From Nitrospirota bacterium (GTDB lineage: Bacteria; Nitrospinota_A; UBA7883; JACRGQ01): DNA of 64,000 nucleotides. The stretch spans positions 7,275 to 71,274 of the forward strand of contig JAJRYD010000023.1 of the NCBI GenBank assembly GCA_024275955.1, in the 5' to 3' direction. This document shows positions 44,408 to 54,031 of the stretch, one piece after another (the first letter of the stretch is position 1; every line of letters begins with the position of its first letter). Made by a program: the position numbers and the translations under genes. The notes under the pieces were generated by a model, which saw only the letters and a list, made by a program, of their open reading frames with translations, had not been told where the DNA came from and did no database searches.

Positions 44408-46819
44408 TTAAATATAAAAGTTAAACAGCTGAAAAAGCAGGCGAAAACCTTTTTGAGAAACAGCCAGTTGATAATCTTTATCTGTAGAATCATGGTACGC
44501 GAGATAAAACGGGTATAGATTGTTTTCTATTTCCCAGCTGTCTATCGAAATTTTATGTTCTTTTAAGAGCATCGCCGAGTTGACCATCGCTTCCGCACAG
44601 TTTTCATCTTCTTGGCAACACTTTTCATCTAGCCGTTTTAAAAGATAGGCAGAAAGATTTGCTTTTGTTTTGCCCAGCCCGAGGCGTATCCCCCATTTTT
44701 TTGCATACTCAAGGTTGCGTTTTAGAACTTCGTGGTCTTTTTCGCTATTGATATCGAGAAAAAGAGAGGAAACCCTTTTTTCGAATACATATCTGGCGGC
44801 AACCTTGAACTCCTCCGGTACCGGAACGCCGATATCGAGAAAATAATTCATAAGTTTTCTATTTTTCTCGAAGAGATGCCGGTAGGCATCGCTTACCTGC
44901 TCCAGCGGCTTACCGACCAGCAGTTCCATAACTTTTTTTCTATCATCATCAAACAGAGCTTCAAAAGTAAGGAAGCCACCCGGAAAATATTTTTTAACCT
45001 CCTCTATCATCCCCGGCACCGAATCTTTTCGGAATGCCGTTACCAGCTCTTCCTTCAGTTCGTCAAAGCTTCTCCTCTCGTCAACCGGCTGTATGGAGCA
45101 GTTGAAGTCGTGTCCGCCGAAATGGAGGAGACAATACTCGAATTCATTTTCCTCCATCGTGGTAAGGCAGGAGACGCGGACTCTTCCAAGCGCGAGCATA
45201 GTATCTCCACGCTTGTCTATCCATTTTTGAAATATATCTATATCGTGACCAAATACTTTTAGAGAATCTTTTTCCAACTCCAGCGAGTTGAGCATAACCG
45301 TACGCGCGATGATCCTATTCCGCCCCAGCCTTAACGGCCTAACCTTTGAAATATAGATATCGGCTCCGCTTTTGTTCTTGTCTGTATTGCTTTTAGCCTT
45401 TTCAAGCTCAGTTAGCATCTCCTCCTCAAGGTTTGCCGCGCCAAAAGCTTCCGCTATATCTATCGCCTTTGCGGCGTATTTCATAATCTGTGTCGATTCC
45501 AGCCCCGATATATCGGCAAAAAACCATCCGCACGAGGTAAACATTTTCATCGCTTCGGTCTGCATTTCCATAAGCTTTAGCACCGCGGTTGTTTCCTTTA
45601 CCGAAAGCTCCCGCTTTGCGTGAAGGCCGATAAACCGTTTGACGCTTTCCTTCCCCGTTTCGAGCTTTACTTTTACATAACCGTTTCTTGCATCCCAGGG
45701 CGACTTTAATAGCGGTGAGAGGTTTGTTTCGAAAACCAAGTCGAGCTTTTCTTTGAGGTTTTCAAACGCGGTTCTCAATGGAGCCCGCCATTCCTGCGTC
45801 CATCCGTCTCTTGCGCCTGTGGAGCATCCGCAATCGGACTTCCACCTTTCAAACCCATGCGCGCAACTCCACGAACTTTCGCTCTGAATCTCCACTTCCG
45901 TTACAGGAGAAAACTCGGCAAGGTATTCGCCATAGTTTGTCAGCTTTACCTCATCGCTCTCTTCCACCGTCTTGACAGCGTACGCGAGAGCCATCTCGCC
46001 GAAACGGTGATGATGCCCAAAGCTTTCACCATCAGTCGCTATATGAACAAGTCTGCCGGACTTTTCGCAGTTCACAGCTTTTGATAAAAAGGTCTTCCCA
46101 AGCGCTTCACCGTCAAAAAGCGAGCCATCGAAAGCTACCGAATGGGCAAGAGCACCGTCGTAGAAGAAAATAGTAATGGAACTTCCGTCATCGAGCCGAT
46201 AAAGATATGGACAGGTTGTGTCGATATTTCCGTTCGCCTCTGTCCATTCCGATCCGTCTGCCAGAGGCCTGAAGCTTTTGGCCTGAGCCGGAGCTAGTAT
46301 GGTGAACTTTATTCCATGCTTTGAAGCAACGGCGAGGGAGTGCCTATCGACGGCGGTTTCGGCAAACCATATCCCTTCCGGCATTCTCCCAAACCTATGC
46401 TCAAAATCTGTTATGCCCCATACTATCTGGGTTTCCATGTCGCGTTCGCTATTGAGCGGCATTATGGAATGGTTGTAGACCTGTGCTATAGCGTTGCCAT
46501 GCCCTGACCTTTTGCTAACGCTTTTTTTATCAGATTCGATTATCGCTTTATAGGTTTCCGGTTCGTCTCTTTCCATCCACGATAGAAGCGTTGGCCCGAA
46601 ATTGAAGCTTATCTTTTCGTAGTTGCTTACTATTTTGCAGATTTTGCCATCTTTAAAAACCCTTGCGAGCGCATTGGCGGCGTAGCACTCTCTTGTTATC
46701 CGTTGGTTCCAATCGTGAAACGGGGCGGCGGAAACCTCTTTTTCCACCTCTCCAAGCCATGGGTTCTCTCTTGGCGGCTGGTAAAAGTGGGCATGAATGC
46801 AGATATGATTAAGAGGCAT
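44408..46819 (-). CDS. GH57-type glycoside hydrolase with DUF3536
   Basis: 803 residues. N-terminal GH57 barrel with HAHFYQPPRENPWLG, the nucleophile glutamate in WFAETAVDRHSL and the acid aspartate in HIATDGESFGHHHRFG. The C-terminal 400 residues match the DUF3536 half that often joins these enzymes. Such proteins are alpha-glucan hydrolases or branching-type enzymes; the substrate is not known. It follows thrC by 18 bases and is probably in one transcript with it. Confidence 0.85.
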   Translation of the reverse strand: MPLNHICIHAHFYQPPRENPWLGEVEKEVSAAPFHDWNQRITRECYAANALARVFKDGKICKIVSNYEKISFNFGPTLLSWMERDEPETYKAIIESDKKSVSKRSGHGNAIAQVYNHSIMPLNSERDMETQIVWGITDFEHRFGRMPEGIWFAETAVDRHSLAVASKHGIKFTILAPAQAKSFRPLADGSEWTEANGNIDTTCPYLYRLDDGSSITIFFYDGALAHSVAFDGSLFDGEALGKTFLSKAVNCEKSGRLVHIATDGESFGHHHRFGEMALAYAVKTVEESDEVKLTNYGEYLAEFSPVTEVEIQSESSWSCAHGFERWKSDCGCSTGARDGWTQEWRAPLRTAFENLKEKLDLVFETNLSPLLKSPWDARNGYVKVKLETGKESVKRFIGLHAKRELSVKETTAVLKLMEMQTEAMKMFTSCGWFFADISGLESTQIMKYAAKAIDIAEAFGAANLEEEMLTELEKAKSNTDKNKSGADIYISKVRPLRLGRNRIIARTVMLNSLELEKDSLKVFGHDIDIFQKWIDKRGDTMLALGRVRVSCLTTMEENEFEYCLLHFGGHDFNCSIQPVDERRSFDELKEELVTAFRKDSVPGMIEEVKKYFPGGFLTFEALFDDDRKKVMELLVGKPLEQVSDAYRHLFEKNRKLMNYFLDIGVPVPEEFKVAARYVFEKRVSSLFLDINSEKDHEVLKRNLEYAKKWGIRLGLGKTKANLSAYLLKRLDEKCCQEDENCAEAMVNSAMLLKEHKISIDSWEIENNLYPFYLAYHDSTDKDYQLAVSQKGFRLLFQLFNFYI

Positions 46820-46837
46820 ATCAAAAATACCTTGCCA

Positions 46838-48193
46838 TTAACGGTTTAACTGATTATCTATTATCTTTTTTATCGTGTCCAAGTCCGGGTCGCATTCAAC
46901 AGGGGCATTGGCGTAATTGCTTTTAATGCCTTCCAACGTTTTTGTATGGTACTTAAGTTTAAACTCTGAAAACTTGAGCCCATGCGCCGTCGATATCACC
47001 ACAACCTGTTGACCTTTCTTTATTGTACCTTTTTTCTTTAGCTTCAAAAGCGCGGCAAGGGCTACCCCAGTGTGGGGACAGGCGTACATCCCCGTTTTGT
47101 CTGCCATAGCACAGGCATCTACAAGCTCCTGCTCATTGGCATGTTCCACTATTCCATTAAACTTTTCGAGTATATCGACAGCCTTCTGGACGCTTACAGG
47201 ATTGCCTATCTGTATTGCCGACGCTAGAGTGCTTTTTGCCGTTATCGGTTCGAACCCTTTAAACCCTTTTAAAAACGAACGGTAGAGCGGGTTCGCGTGT
47301 TCTGCCTGAGCGACCACGATTTGCGGGCGTTTATCTATAAAGCCAAGCTCTTCCAACATCAGAAAACCTTTTCCAAGCGCGCTTACATTGCCCAGATTGC
47401 CGCCGGGGATTACCACTACATCAGGCACCGACCAGTCGAACTGCTGAGCAAGCTCTATAGCTACTGTTTTTTGCCCTTCAATACGAAGAGAGTTCATCGA
47501 ATTGGCTAGGTATATCTGTTTATCATTGGTGATTTCCTGCACTACTTTCATACAGCCGTCGAAATCGGTATTAAGCGAAATCACCATAGCGCCGTTCGCT
47601 ATCGGCTGTATAAGCTGTTCCATCGAAACTTTGTCTTTTGGAAGAAAGACAATACTTGGTATCCCTCCGGCGGCGCAGTAGGCGGCGAGAGCCGCCGAGG
47701 TATCTCCCGTAGAGGCGCAAGCAACCGCCTTGATATCTGCTCCGTCAGAAATCATCTGCTTTACAACTGAAACAAGTACCGTCATCCCCAAATCTTTAAA
47801 GGAACCTGTATGGGAATTTCCGCAAAGCTTTATCCAGAGGTCGGACAGGCCTATCTCCTTGCCAAGCCGTTCGGCCCAAAAGAGGTTAGAATTGCCTTCG
47901 TACATCGAAACAACATTTTCGTTGTCGACAGTCGGGCAGACCCACTCTTTGAGGCCCCACACACCAGAGCCGTACGGCCATTCGTTGCCATGCTTTCTTT
48001 TTTTGAAAAGTGCTTTCCATTCGTCCGAGTTTTTTTCCGAAAGCTTCGCCATGTCGTGAACAACCTGTAGAAGCGACCCGCAGGCAGAGCATCGGTAGAC
48101 AACCTCCTTAATGGAGTGCCGTCCCTCACAGCCGTTAACGCACTCAAACCACGCGTTGTAGCCTTTTGCTTTTCCTTTGTCTATATTGACCAT
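46838..48193 (-). CDS. thrC: Threonine synthase
   Basis: 451 residues. PLP enzyme making threonine from O-phosphohomoserine. The PLP lysine is in [14 protein letters not shown]; further motifs are [20 protein letters not shown] and [16 protein letters not shown]. The N-terminus has a four-cysteine zinc-ribbon-like segment ([19 protein letters not shown]). ATG 48193 lacks a strong ribosome site. Confidence 0.94.
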   Translation of the reverse strand: MVNIDKGKAKGYNAWFECVNGCEGRHSIKEVVYRCSACGSLLQVVHDMAKLSEKNSDEWKALFKKRKHGNEWPYGSGVWGLKEWVCPTVDNENVVSMYEGNSNLFWAERLGKEIGLSDLWIKLCGNSHTGSFKDLGMTVLVSVVKQMISDGADIKAVACASTGDTSAALAAYCAAGGIPSIVFLPKDKVSMEQLIQPIANGAMVISLNTDFDGCMKVVQEITNDKQIYLANSMNSLRIEGQKTVAIELAQQFDWSVPDVVVIPGGNLGNVSALGKGFLMLEELGFIDKRPQIVVAQAEHANPLYRSFLKGFKGFEPITAKSTLASAIQIGNPVSVQKAVDILEKFNGIVEHANEQELVDACAMADKTGMYACPHTGVALAALLKLKKKGTIKKGQQVVVISTAHGLKFSEFKLKYHTKTLEGIKSNYANAPVECDPDLDTIKKIIDNQLNR

Positions 48194-48327
48194 CTGTGGA
48201 TTCTAAATAACCAAAAAGAAAACATCAATGAATAAGAATTAATTACGGGGCTAATATCTAAACTTTCTGCTAAAGCTCTCTTTTAAAAACCCCGATAAAG
48301 GGAGAAAAAGAAGGCAGGAAGGTAAAC

Positions 48328-48495
48328 ATGGGAAGATATTTTGGGGGAAAACGGCAAGCAAAGGCGAGTAAAAAGATAAAGACCATGTTTGATAGAAGAG
48401 CCTACTCTTTTGATGGGAAAAGTTTTACAATCCTCTGCCCACGCATGGAATATAGCGAAAGAGTTCTTAAGCGTCCAGCCGTGCCTGTCGTCTAA
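48328..48495 (+). CDS. Possible small basic protein (55 residues)
   Basis: The 354-base gap between thrC and rpmA holds a plus-strand ORF starting ATG 48328 with GGAAGG seven bases upstream and ending TAA 48495. The product is very basic at the start (MGRYFGGKRQAKASKKIK) and contains one cysteine; no family is recognised. An AT-rich tract and GGGG/CCCC pair (CGGGG at 48246, CCCCG near 48290) lie upstream. The rest of the gap holds nothing else I can support. Confidence 0.4.
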   Translation: MGRYFGGKRQAKASKKIKTMFDRRAYSFDGKSFTILCPRMEYSERVLKRPAVPVV

Positions 48496-48547
48496 ACAAG
48501 ACAGCCGCCAGTCTAACATGCTGTTTTAAAATAGAATAGCCGGAAAA

Positions 48548-48805
48548 CTAGCGGGCCGACTCTATATGAATGTAGCGCCTGTCGCGTCCTTTGCGCTTGA
48601 TAACTACATAACCGTCTGCCCTTGCAAAAAGTGTGTGATCGTTGCCTATTCCGACATTCGTGCCGGGAAAGAATCTGGTGCCTCTTTGACGTACGATGAT
48701 ATTTCCAGCCTTGACCACCTCACCACTGCATTTTTTAACGCCAAGCCTCCTACCGGCGCTATCGCGTCCGTTCGATGTACTTCCCTGTCCTTTTTTATGA
48801 GCCAT
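48548..48805 (-). CDS. rpmA: Ribosomal protein L27 (bL27)
   Basis: 85 residues. Part of the large ribosomal subunit near the peptidyl-transferase centre. The start [20 protein letters not shown] is the family signature, with [23 protein letters not shown] with GGGAG upstream. It lies 17 bases after rplU. Confidence 0.98.
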   Translation of the reverse strand: MAHKKGQGSTSNGRDSAGRRLGVKKCSGEVVKAGNIIVRQRGTRFFPGTNVGIGNDHTLFARADGYVVIKRKGRDRRYIHIESAR

Positions 48806-48822
48806 TATTTACTCCCTTTCCC

Positions 48823-49122
48823 TCAAGCCTTTGTGATGGAAGTGATTTCCACCAGAGTGTAAGCCTGGCGATGACCTGTCTTCCTACGGCTGTTTTTACG
48901 CCGTCTATGCTTCATTATTATGATTTTGGGCCCTTTTGTTTGGGATACTATCTTCCCTTCCACCTTAACAGAGCCAGCGTTAATCGATTTACCGTCAGAG
49001 GTGAGCAGAATTTCAGGAAACTCTACCTTATCGCCCTCGGCACCTTCCAGCTTTTCTATTTCAATAACGTCGGATTCGCTTACTTTGTACTGCTTTCCGC
49101 CCGTTTTAATTACGGCAAACAT
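48823..49122 (-). CDS. rplU: Ribosomal protein L21 (bL21)
   Basis: 99 residues. Signature MFAVIKTGGKQYKVSESD at the N-terminus and HRRRKNSRRKTGHRQAYT at the C-terminus. CTGGAGGAACG precedes ATG 49122. First gene of the rplU-rpmA pair; the promoter at 49152-49180 serves both. Confidence 0.98.
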   Translation of the reverse strand: MFAVIKTGGKQYKVSESDVIEIEKLEGAEGDKVEFPEILLTSDGKSINAGSVKVEGKIVSQTKGPKIIIMKHRRRKNSRRKTGHRQAYTLVEITSITKA

Positions 49123-49151
49123 CGTTCCTCCAGAAATTTTGCAAAACAGTC

Positions 49152-49180
49152 ATTCTCCATGTTCCGCAGCCTCTTGTCAA
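49152..49180 (-). promoter_or_regulatory. Sigma-70 promoter for rplU-rpmA
   Basis: On the minus strand TTGACA (49180-49175), 17 bases, then GAGAAT (49157-49152), about 30 bases before the ATG. Excellent -35 box and spacing. Confidence 0.6.
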
Positions 49181-49404
49181 CCAGATACCGCTAAGCGGTT
49201 ATTACCGCAATATACGGTAATGTATCAGTTTGAAAATTACAGTCATTTTTCTCCTCCCCTCGCGAAGCTAAAGGTGAGGGCGTCCCCCGTGAGTGCGGGA
49301 CGAAGGGGGCTACCTTAAGGAGTACCGCCCCTCAGTCTCCTCCTTTTTCAAAGGAGGGGAACCACTGAAATCTAAACTGACACACTGCCCAATATACGGG
49401 GCAG
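49181..49404. other. Gene-free divergent regulatory region with several hairpins
   Basis: No gene is supported in these 224 bases. Inverted repeats seen: TTACCG/CGGTAA (49202-49220), CCTCCTTT/AAAGGAGG with a 3-base loop (49339-49357), and ACTGCCC/GGGCAGT (49384-49405, next to the -35 box of ispB). A CTCCTCCCCT/AGGAGGGGA pair is also present. These may be leader or operator structures between rplU and ispB. Confidence 0.5.
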
Positions 49405-49433
49405 TTGACAATATTTATCGTGACTTGGATAAT
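49405..49433 (+). promoter_or_regulatory. Sigma-70 promoter for the polyprenyl synthase gene
   Basis: TTGACA (49405-49410), 17-base spacer, GATAAT (49428-49433), about 47 bases upstream of the start. Boxes and spacing are near ideal. Confidence 0.65.
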
Positions 49434-49479
49434 GAAGGGTAAATCAACACTTTTGTTGACCTAGAGGAGGTTTTTCAAG

Positions 49480-50493
49480 TTGCAGGCCAGGAACAATATC
49501 GCGCCGGCAGTCCGGTTTACTCCAAAAGAGATACAGGCTCTTTTTAAGGAAAAGCTGGAAGCGGTAGAAACATCTATAAAGGATAACTGCCAATCTTCGG
49601 TAGCTATGATACCTATGATAGGGGAATATCTAGCCGCAGGCGGCGGTAAAAGGCTCCGCCCGATGCTGGTGCTGGCAACCTCCAGCCTATGCGGCTACAA
49701 GGGAGGCAACAAAGATGTAATACATTCCACAGTTATCGAATATATACATGCCGCCACTCTCTTGCACGACGACGTGGTAGACGATGCCGATATACGGCGC
49801 GGCATCCCAAGCGTCAATGTAAAATTCGGCAACGAATATTCTGTCCTTACCGGCGACTTCCTTTTCGCGAGGTCTTTTTCGATGATGTCGGTAAACTCGA
49901 CACCGGAAATGATACAAGCGTTAAGCGACGCTACCGCCAATCTGGCGGAAGGTGAGATACTGGAGCTTGTCCATAACGCCGATATGGAGCTTACCGAAGA
50001 AAAATATATCGACCTCGTTTACAGAAAAACCGGCGCGCTGATACAGGCATCGTGCGTGATAGGCGCGCATATCGGCTGTGCGGACAAAGAGAAGCTGAAG
50101 GCACTTAAAAACTACGGGGAAAATATCGGTATCGCCTTCCAGATTGTCGACGATATGCTCGATTTTACCGCCAGCAAGGAAAAGCTGGGCAAGCCGGTGG
50201 GGCAAGATCTCGTGGAGGGACATATAACACTACCGATAATTCATGCCTGCTCGCAGGCAAGCGAAGATGAAAAAAGGTTCCTTACCGAAACGGTAAACGA
50301 CGAAAAACTTACCAAACAAAATATCGGAGAGATTCTTGCCGTTGTGAAAAAATATGAGAGCATCGACTACTGCCAGCGGATAGCCGAAAAATATGTAGAG
50401 GAAGCTGTAGCCTCGCTCGACTGCTTTGAGCCTGACAAATACCTTGATGCCCTAAAAGGACTGGCAGAATACATCGTCAACAGGGATACCTAA
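49480..50493 (+). CDS. ispB: Polyprenyl diphosphate synthase (octaprenyl-type)
   Basis: 337 residues. Chain-elongating trans-prenyltransferase for quinone side chains. Both aspartate-rich motifs are present: LLHDDVVDDADIRRG and FQIVDDMLDFT, with GGGKRLRPMLVLATS ahead. Start TTG 49480 chosen for the AGAGGAGG nine bases upstream. Chain length is not readable from sequence, so the symbol is by family. Its neighbour downstream is AMMECR1. Confidence 0.88.
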   Translation: MQARNNIAPAVRFTPKEIQALFKEKLEAVETSIKDNCQSSVAMIPMIGEYLAAGGGKRLRPMLVLATSSLCGYKGGNKDVIHSTVIEYIHAATLLHDDVVDDADIRRGIPSVNVKFGNEYSVLTGDFLFARSFSMMSVNSTPEMIQALSDATANLAEGEILELVHNADMELTEEKYIDLVYRKTGALIQASCVIGAHIGCADKEKLKALKNYGENIGIAFQIVDDMLDFTASKEKLGKPVGQDLVEGHITLPIIHACSQASEDEKRFLTETVNDEKLTKQNIGEILAVVKKYESIDYCQRIAEKYVEEAVASLDCFEPDKYLDALKGLAEYIVNRDT

Positions 50494-50500
50494 ATTTACC

Positions 50501-51007
50501 GTGCACCCTTATGCCAAGCTTGCGGTTGAAGCGATAAGGGAAAAAGCAAAGAACAACAGAAAAACAGAGCCAGCATCGCCTCTACCGCGCGACTTCGATA
50601 AAAGAGCTGGTGTCTTTGTCTCTATAAAAAAACAGGGCAAACTGCGCGGTTGCGTAGGCACGATTTACCCTACATGCAGAAATATAGCCGAAGAAATAAT
50701 CGAAAACGGCATCTCCGCCTCCACAAAGGATAGAAGGTTTGACCCCGTGAGAGAAGGCGAGCTTGACGAGCTTACCGTGTCGGTCGATGTTCTTTCCGAG
50801 CCGGAAGCTGTATCTTCGCTCGACGAACTTGACCCGAAAAAATACGGCGCGATAGTAAGCGACGGAACAAGACGGGGGCTTCTGCTTCCAGACCTCGAAG
50901 GTATCGACACGCCGGAACAGCAGGTAGAGATATGCCGAAAAAAGGGAACGATACCTGCCGGCTCTAAAGTAAGCCTCCAACGCTTTACCGTAACCCGCTA
51001 CAGATAG
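50501..51007 (+). CDS. amrA: AMMECR1-domain protein (AmmeMemoRadiSam protein A)
   Basis: 168 residues of the AMMECR1 family. The signature LRGCVGTIYPTCRNIAEEI is intact, as is the closing segment TPEQQVEICRKKGTI. GTG 50501 lies eight bases after the ispB stop. It is eight bases ahead of the radical SAM partner gene, and the Memo partner is at 6.1 kb. The joint reaction of this set is not established. Confidence 0.88.
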   Translation: MHPYAKLAVEAIREKAKNNRKTEPASPLPRDFDKRAGVFVSIKKQGKLRGCVGTIYPTCRNIAEEIIENGISASTKDRRFDPVREGELDELTVSVDVLSEPEAVSSLDELDPKKYGAIVSDGTRRGLLLPDLEGIDTPEQQVEICRKKGTIPAGSKVSLQRFTVTRYR

Positions 51008-51015
51008 AAGCCGTT

Positions 51016-52011
51016 ATGGAAAATGCCGGAACCAACGCTTCGTTCTGGGAGACGGGAGAAAGCTCCGTTACCTGCCGGCTATGCCCGTGGAACTGCAAAA
51101 TTTCCGAAGGAAAAATAGGTGTCTGCAGGGTAAAGAAAAATGTTGGCGGAAAACTTATCGCCACAGCTTACGGGCAGACGACATCTTTCAACCTAGACCC
51201 GATAGAAAAAAAACCGCTTAGCCACTTCTATCCCGGCAGTTCGATACTTTCCGTAGGGCCAAACGCCTGTAACTTCGATTGCGCCTTCTGCCAGAACTAT
51301 CAGGTCTCTCAGATCGATGCCGCTACCAGATTTGTCTCTCCAGAACAGCTTGCCAAATCGGCCAAAGAGGCGGGCGATGACTGCATAGGGGTTGCCTATA
51401 CCTACAGCGAACCGCTTATGTGGTACGAATATATAATCGACGCGGCTGAAAAGGTAAAAGATAAGGGGCTGAAAAATGTTCTTGTTACCAACGGCTATCT
51501 AAACGAAAAACCTTTCAGGGAAATACTCCCTTTAATCGACGCTTTGAATATCGACCTGAAATCGATGGACGAAAGTTTTTACAAAAAGATATGCAAAGGA
51601 AAGCTTGAGCCGGTTCTGCGAAATATAGAGATTGCCGCTAAAAGTTCACACATAGAAATAACCAACCTTGTGATACCTACCCTTAACGACTCGGACGAGA
51701 ACTTTGAAAAGCTAGCAGAGTTCATAGCAGATATCGACCCGTTCATACCGCTACATCTCTCCCGCTATCATGCCGATTACAAAATGGATATAGGGCCGAC
51801 CCCGCCGGAAACTCTGCTTAGGGCAAAGACGATTGCGGATGAAAAGCTGAAATACGTTTTTATAGGCAATATAAACATTCCTAAAATGGCCGACTCTCTC
51901 TGCCCTTTTTGCAAGACAGTTCTCATCTCAGGCAGGTACGGCAGTAAAGTTTATCGCCTAAAAGACGGTTCCTGCTTGGAATGCGGCAACAAGGTTCATA
52001 TAATTACCTAG
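51016..52011 (+). CDS. amrS: AmmeMemoRadiSam radical SAM enzyme (AmrS)
   Basis: 331 residues. The [4Fe-4S] motif CNFDCAFCQNYQVSQ is in the usual place after NLDPIEKKPLSHFYPGS. An extra N-terminal cysteine pair (CRLCPWNCKISEGKIGVC) and a C-terminal pair (CPFCKTVL, CLECGNK) suggest further metal sites. Related to pyruvate-formate-lyase-activating enzymes. ATG 51016, translated with AMMECR1. Confidence 0.9.
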   Translation: MENAGTNASFWETGESSVTCRLCPWNCKISEGKIGVCRVKKNVGGKLIATAYGQTTSFNLDPIEKKPLSHFYPGSSILSVGPNACNFDCAFCQNYQVSQIDAATRFVSPEQLAKSAKEAGDDCIGVAYTYSEPLMWYEYIIDAAEKVKDKGLKNVLVTNGYLNEKPFREILPLIDALNIDLKSMDESFYKKICKGKLEPVLRNIEIAAKSSHIEITNLVIPTLNDSDENFEKLAEFIADIDPFIPLHLSRYHADYKMDIGPTPPETLLRAKTIADEKLKYVFIGNINIPKMADSLCPFCKTVLISGRYGSKVYRLKDGSCLECGNKVHIIT

Positions 52012-52031
52012 ACTAAAAAGGGGAGTGCTTT

Positions 52032-52616
52032 ATGACGGACGATGTCGACGATACGGAAGAAAAAGGTGTCTGGCTTGAAACCTCTTTCTCTACCGAATAC
52101 CAGCTTTTGGACGCGTCGGAGATGGCCGATGCCGTTACACGGGTAACGAACCACCGCACCAGCGATAGGCTCGGCCTGCCGCCGCCTTTTGTAGATATGC
52201 CGTCCGACATAGAAACATACAGGGAGATGGAAGAGATTCCCGCGTACGCCCTTAAGATGTGGAACTCGATAGACCGAAAGCTAGATACATTACTGCGCTT
52301 TGCCAGCGGGGAAACCAACCGGCTGGAAAACTGTGAAAGCGGAATAGTTACAAAAATATCTCAAGACGGTCTAAACCTTAAATGCGCCGCAAAGGCGAAG
52401 ACAGGCGACAGCTTTCTTATACGGCTGGTTCCGCCTACATATCCGGCATTTACCATAGATGTAATAGGTAAAGCAAAATCAATAACCGAAGATGACACGC
52501 AAAAGATTATTCACCTTGAGTTCTACGCCTTGAACAAAGACGATAGAGAACTGCTTATCTCTTATATTTTTAAGCTACAAAGGTCGATACTAAGAAGCCA
52601 GAGCGAAAACGACTAA
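52032..52616 (+). CDS. PilZ-like domain protein
   Basis: 194 residues. An acidic N-terminal region is followed by a helical part and a C-terminal beta barrel (GIVTKISQDGLNLKCAAKA, FLIRLVPPTYPAF) that resembles a PilZ domain, but the canonical RxxxR and DxSxxG sites are not both clear, so cyclic-di-GMP binding is uncertain. GGGGAG precedes ATG 52032. It lies between amrS and a convergent hemX. Confidence 0.6.
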   Translation: MTDDVDDTEEKGVWLETSFSTEYQLLDASEMADAVTRVTNHRTSDRLGLPPPFVDMPSDIETYREMEEIPAYALKMWNSIDRKLDTLLRFASGETNRLENCESGIVTKISQDGLNLKCAAKAKTGDSFLIRLVPPTYPAFTIDVIGKAKSITEDDTQKIIHLEFYALNKDDRELLISYIFKLQRSILRSQSEND

Positions 52617-53402
52617 TTAATAGACATGAATGCCGAGAGAGAGTATCGCGGCGCCAAAAGCTAGCGCGCCAAAAAGCGTTATCTTATGCCCCCGCCATTT
52701 AAAGAGAAGCCTCCCGGATATTAAGACGGCATAGAGCAACCATACAAACACAAAAGGAAGAACCCTAACAAGATCCGGCCCGTACCAGTTGCCGAATTTT
52801 GACCAGCTCCAGATAACCGCCGAGCCGTAGCCGACAGTGATAAGCGGAAATCCGAAAATAAGCGAACCGTAGTAAAGGTTGTCGAGCGTATCTAAATCTG
52901 GCATTTTTTTGAACCAGCCTGTCAGCTGGTGCGACTTTAAACGCCTTTCCTGCATAAGGTACATAACCGATGCGGAAAACATAACCGCGAACGAACTTAG
53001 CGCAAGAAAGCCAAGAGTAAAATGCATAGTAAGCCAAAACTCCGTAGTCGGTGTCGTGCTTGGGTCTCCGCTTGGAAGAGTAAAGGAATAAAACATTATT
53101 AAAAAACCGACAGGCGACACGAACGCCCCTATATGTGTTACGCGGAAATAGAGTATCGCCGATATTAACGCGCCCATAGTTGTCCAAGCGAAGAACGATG
53201 CCTGCCCGAACGGGTTGGCGTAAGGGGCATGGCCTGTCTCGGCCGACAAGGTAAACAGCATAGCTGTATGCAGTATAAAACCGATAATTATCATAAGCGT
53301 CGCCATGTAGAAAAAACCGTTTTTCCTCACCGCCATATGCATGAAAAATTTCGTCATCCCGAGGAAGTAACAGATGGCCGATAGAATCATCAGTGTGTTC
53401 AT
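52617..53402 (-). CDS. Membrane protein of the CcsA/HemX (cytochrome c assembly) family
   Basis: 261 residues with about eight membrane spans. Conserved features include a HTAMLFTL first-histidine segment, NPFGQASFFAWTTM, LTMHFTLGFLALSSFAVMF and a late tryptophan-rich loop (AVIWSWSKFGNWYGPD). CcsA carries heme across the membrane, and HemX is linked to tetrapyrrole genes. Its ATG 53402 overlaps the sirC stop by four bases, which supports the tetrapyrrole link. Confidence 0.78.
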   Translation of the reverse strand: MNTLMILSAICYFLGMTKFFMHMAVRKNGFFYMATLMIIIGFILHTAMLFTLSAETGHAPYANPFGQASFFAWTTMGALISAILYFRVTHIGAFVSPVGFLIMFYSFTLPSGDPSTTPTTEFWLTMHFTLGFLALSSFAVMFSASVMYLMQERRLKSHQLTGWFKKMPDLDTLDNLYYGSLIFGFPLITVGYGSAVIWSWSKFGNWYGPDLVRVLPFVFVWLLYAVLISGRLLFKWRGHKITLFGALAFGAAILSLGIHVY

Positions 53403-54031
53403 TTTGAAACAGCTGTCTCCAGCACTTTTTTAGCCGAAAATGTTTCGCCGCCTTTTATTCTTTCGAGGATGTCAGAATTTGCTATTTCAGATAAAATCTT
53501 CATTCGCTTATCAAGGTTTGGCTCTGCTTCTATCACAAGCTTCCTCACCTCTCCCATAAGCTTTAGCATCTCGGCATATTCCGGGCCAAACTTCTTTTGA
53601 AGCTCTTTTCTTATCTGCTTAGAAAACGCCGGCGATTTGCCGGAGGTTGATATAGCAATAAGGAGGTCGCCCCGCTCCACTACCGATGGAACTATGAACG
53701 AGCAGAGATCCGGTACGTCAACCACGTTGACAGGTACCCCTTTAGACGAAGCATCTTCATAAACCGCGCGGTTGACCGCTTCGTTATCGGTTCCAGCTAT
53801 TACAAGCACCACCCCGTCTATCTGCGATTTTTCGTATTCGCCTTTTAGGTGATTAACACTTCCGTTTTCCAGAAGCGGTTTAAGCGAATGGTCTATCTCC
53901 GGCGCGACAACTTTTACCTTCGCCCCGCACGAAACCAGCATCTCGATTTTTCTTGCCGCCACGTCGCCGCCGCCTACCACGAGGCAGTGGCGTTCTTTAA
54001 GGTTCATCATCATCGGGTAAAATTTAGGCAT
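53399..54031 (-). CDS. sirC: Precorrin-2 dehydrogenase-type siroheme synthase
   Basis: 210 residues, normal for the one-domain SirC/Met8 type: LVVGGGDVAARKIEMLVSCG NAD-binding loop, VIAGTDNEAVNRAVYEDA and IAISTSGKSPAFSKQIRKEL. Oxidises precorrin-2 to sirohydrochlorin, and some members also insert iron. Overlaps nrdR by eight bases and hemX by four, so they form an operon. It feeds the AhbC/AhbD route. Confidence 0.88.
   Translation of the reverse strand: MPKFYPMMMNLKERHCLVVGGGDVAARKIEMLVSCGAKVKVVAPEIDHSLKPLLENGSVNHLKGEYEKSQIDGVVLVIAGTDNEAVNRAVYEDASSKGVPVNVVDVPDLCSFIVPSVVERGDLLIAISTSGKSPAFSKQIRKELQKKFGPEYAEMLKLMGEVRKLVIEAEPNLDKRMKILSEIANSDILERIKGGETFSAKKVLETAVSK

Noticed and set aside
48283-48519. 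A 78-residue minus-strand ORF in the thrC-rpmA gap
   Set aside because: No ribosome site, unlikely composition, and it opposes the better plus-strand small ORF at 48328.
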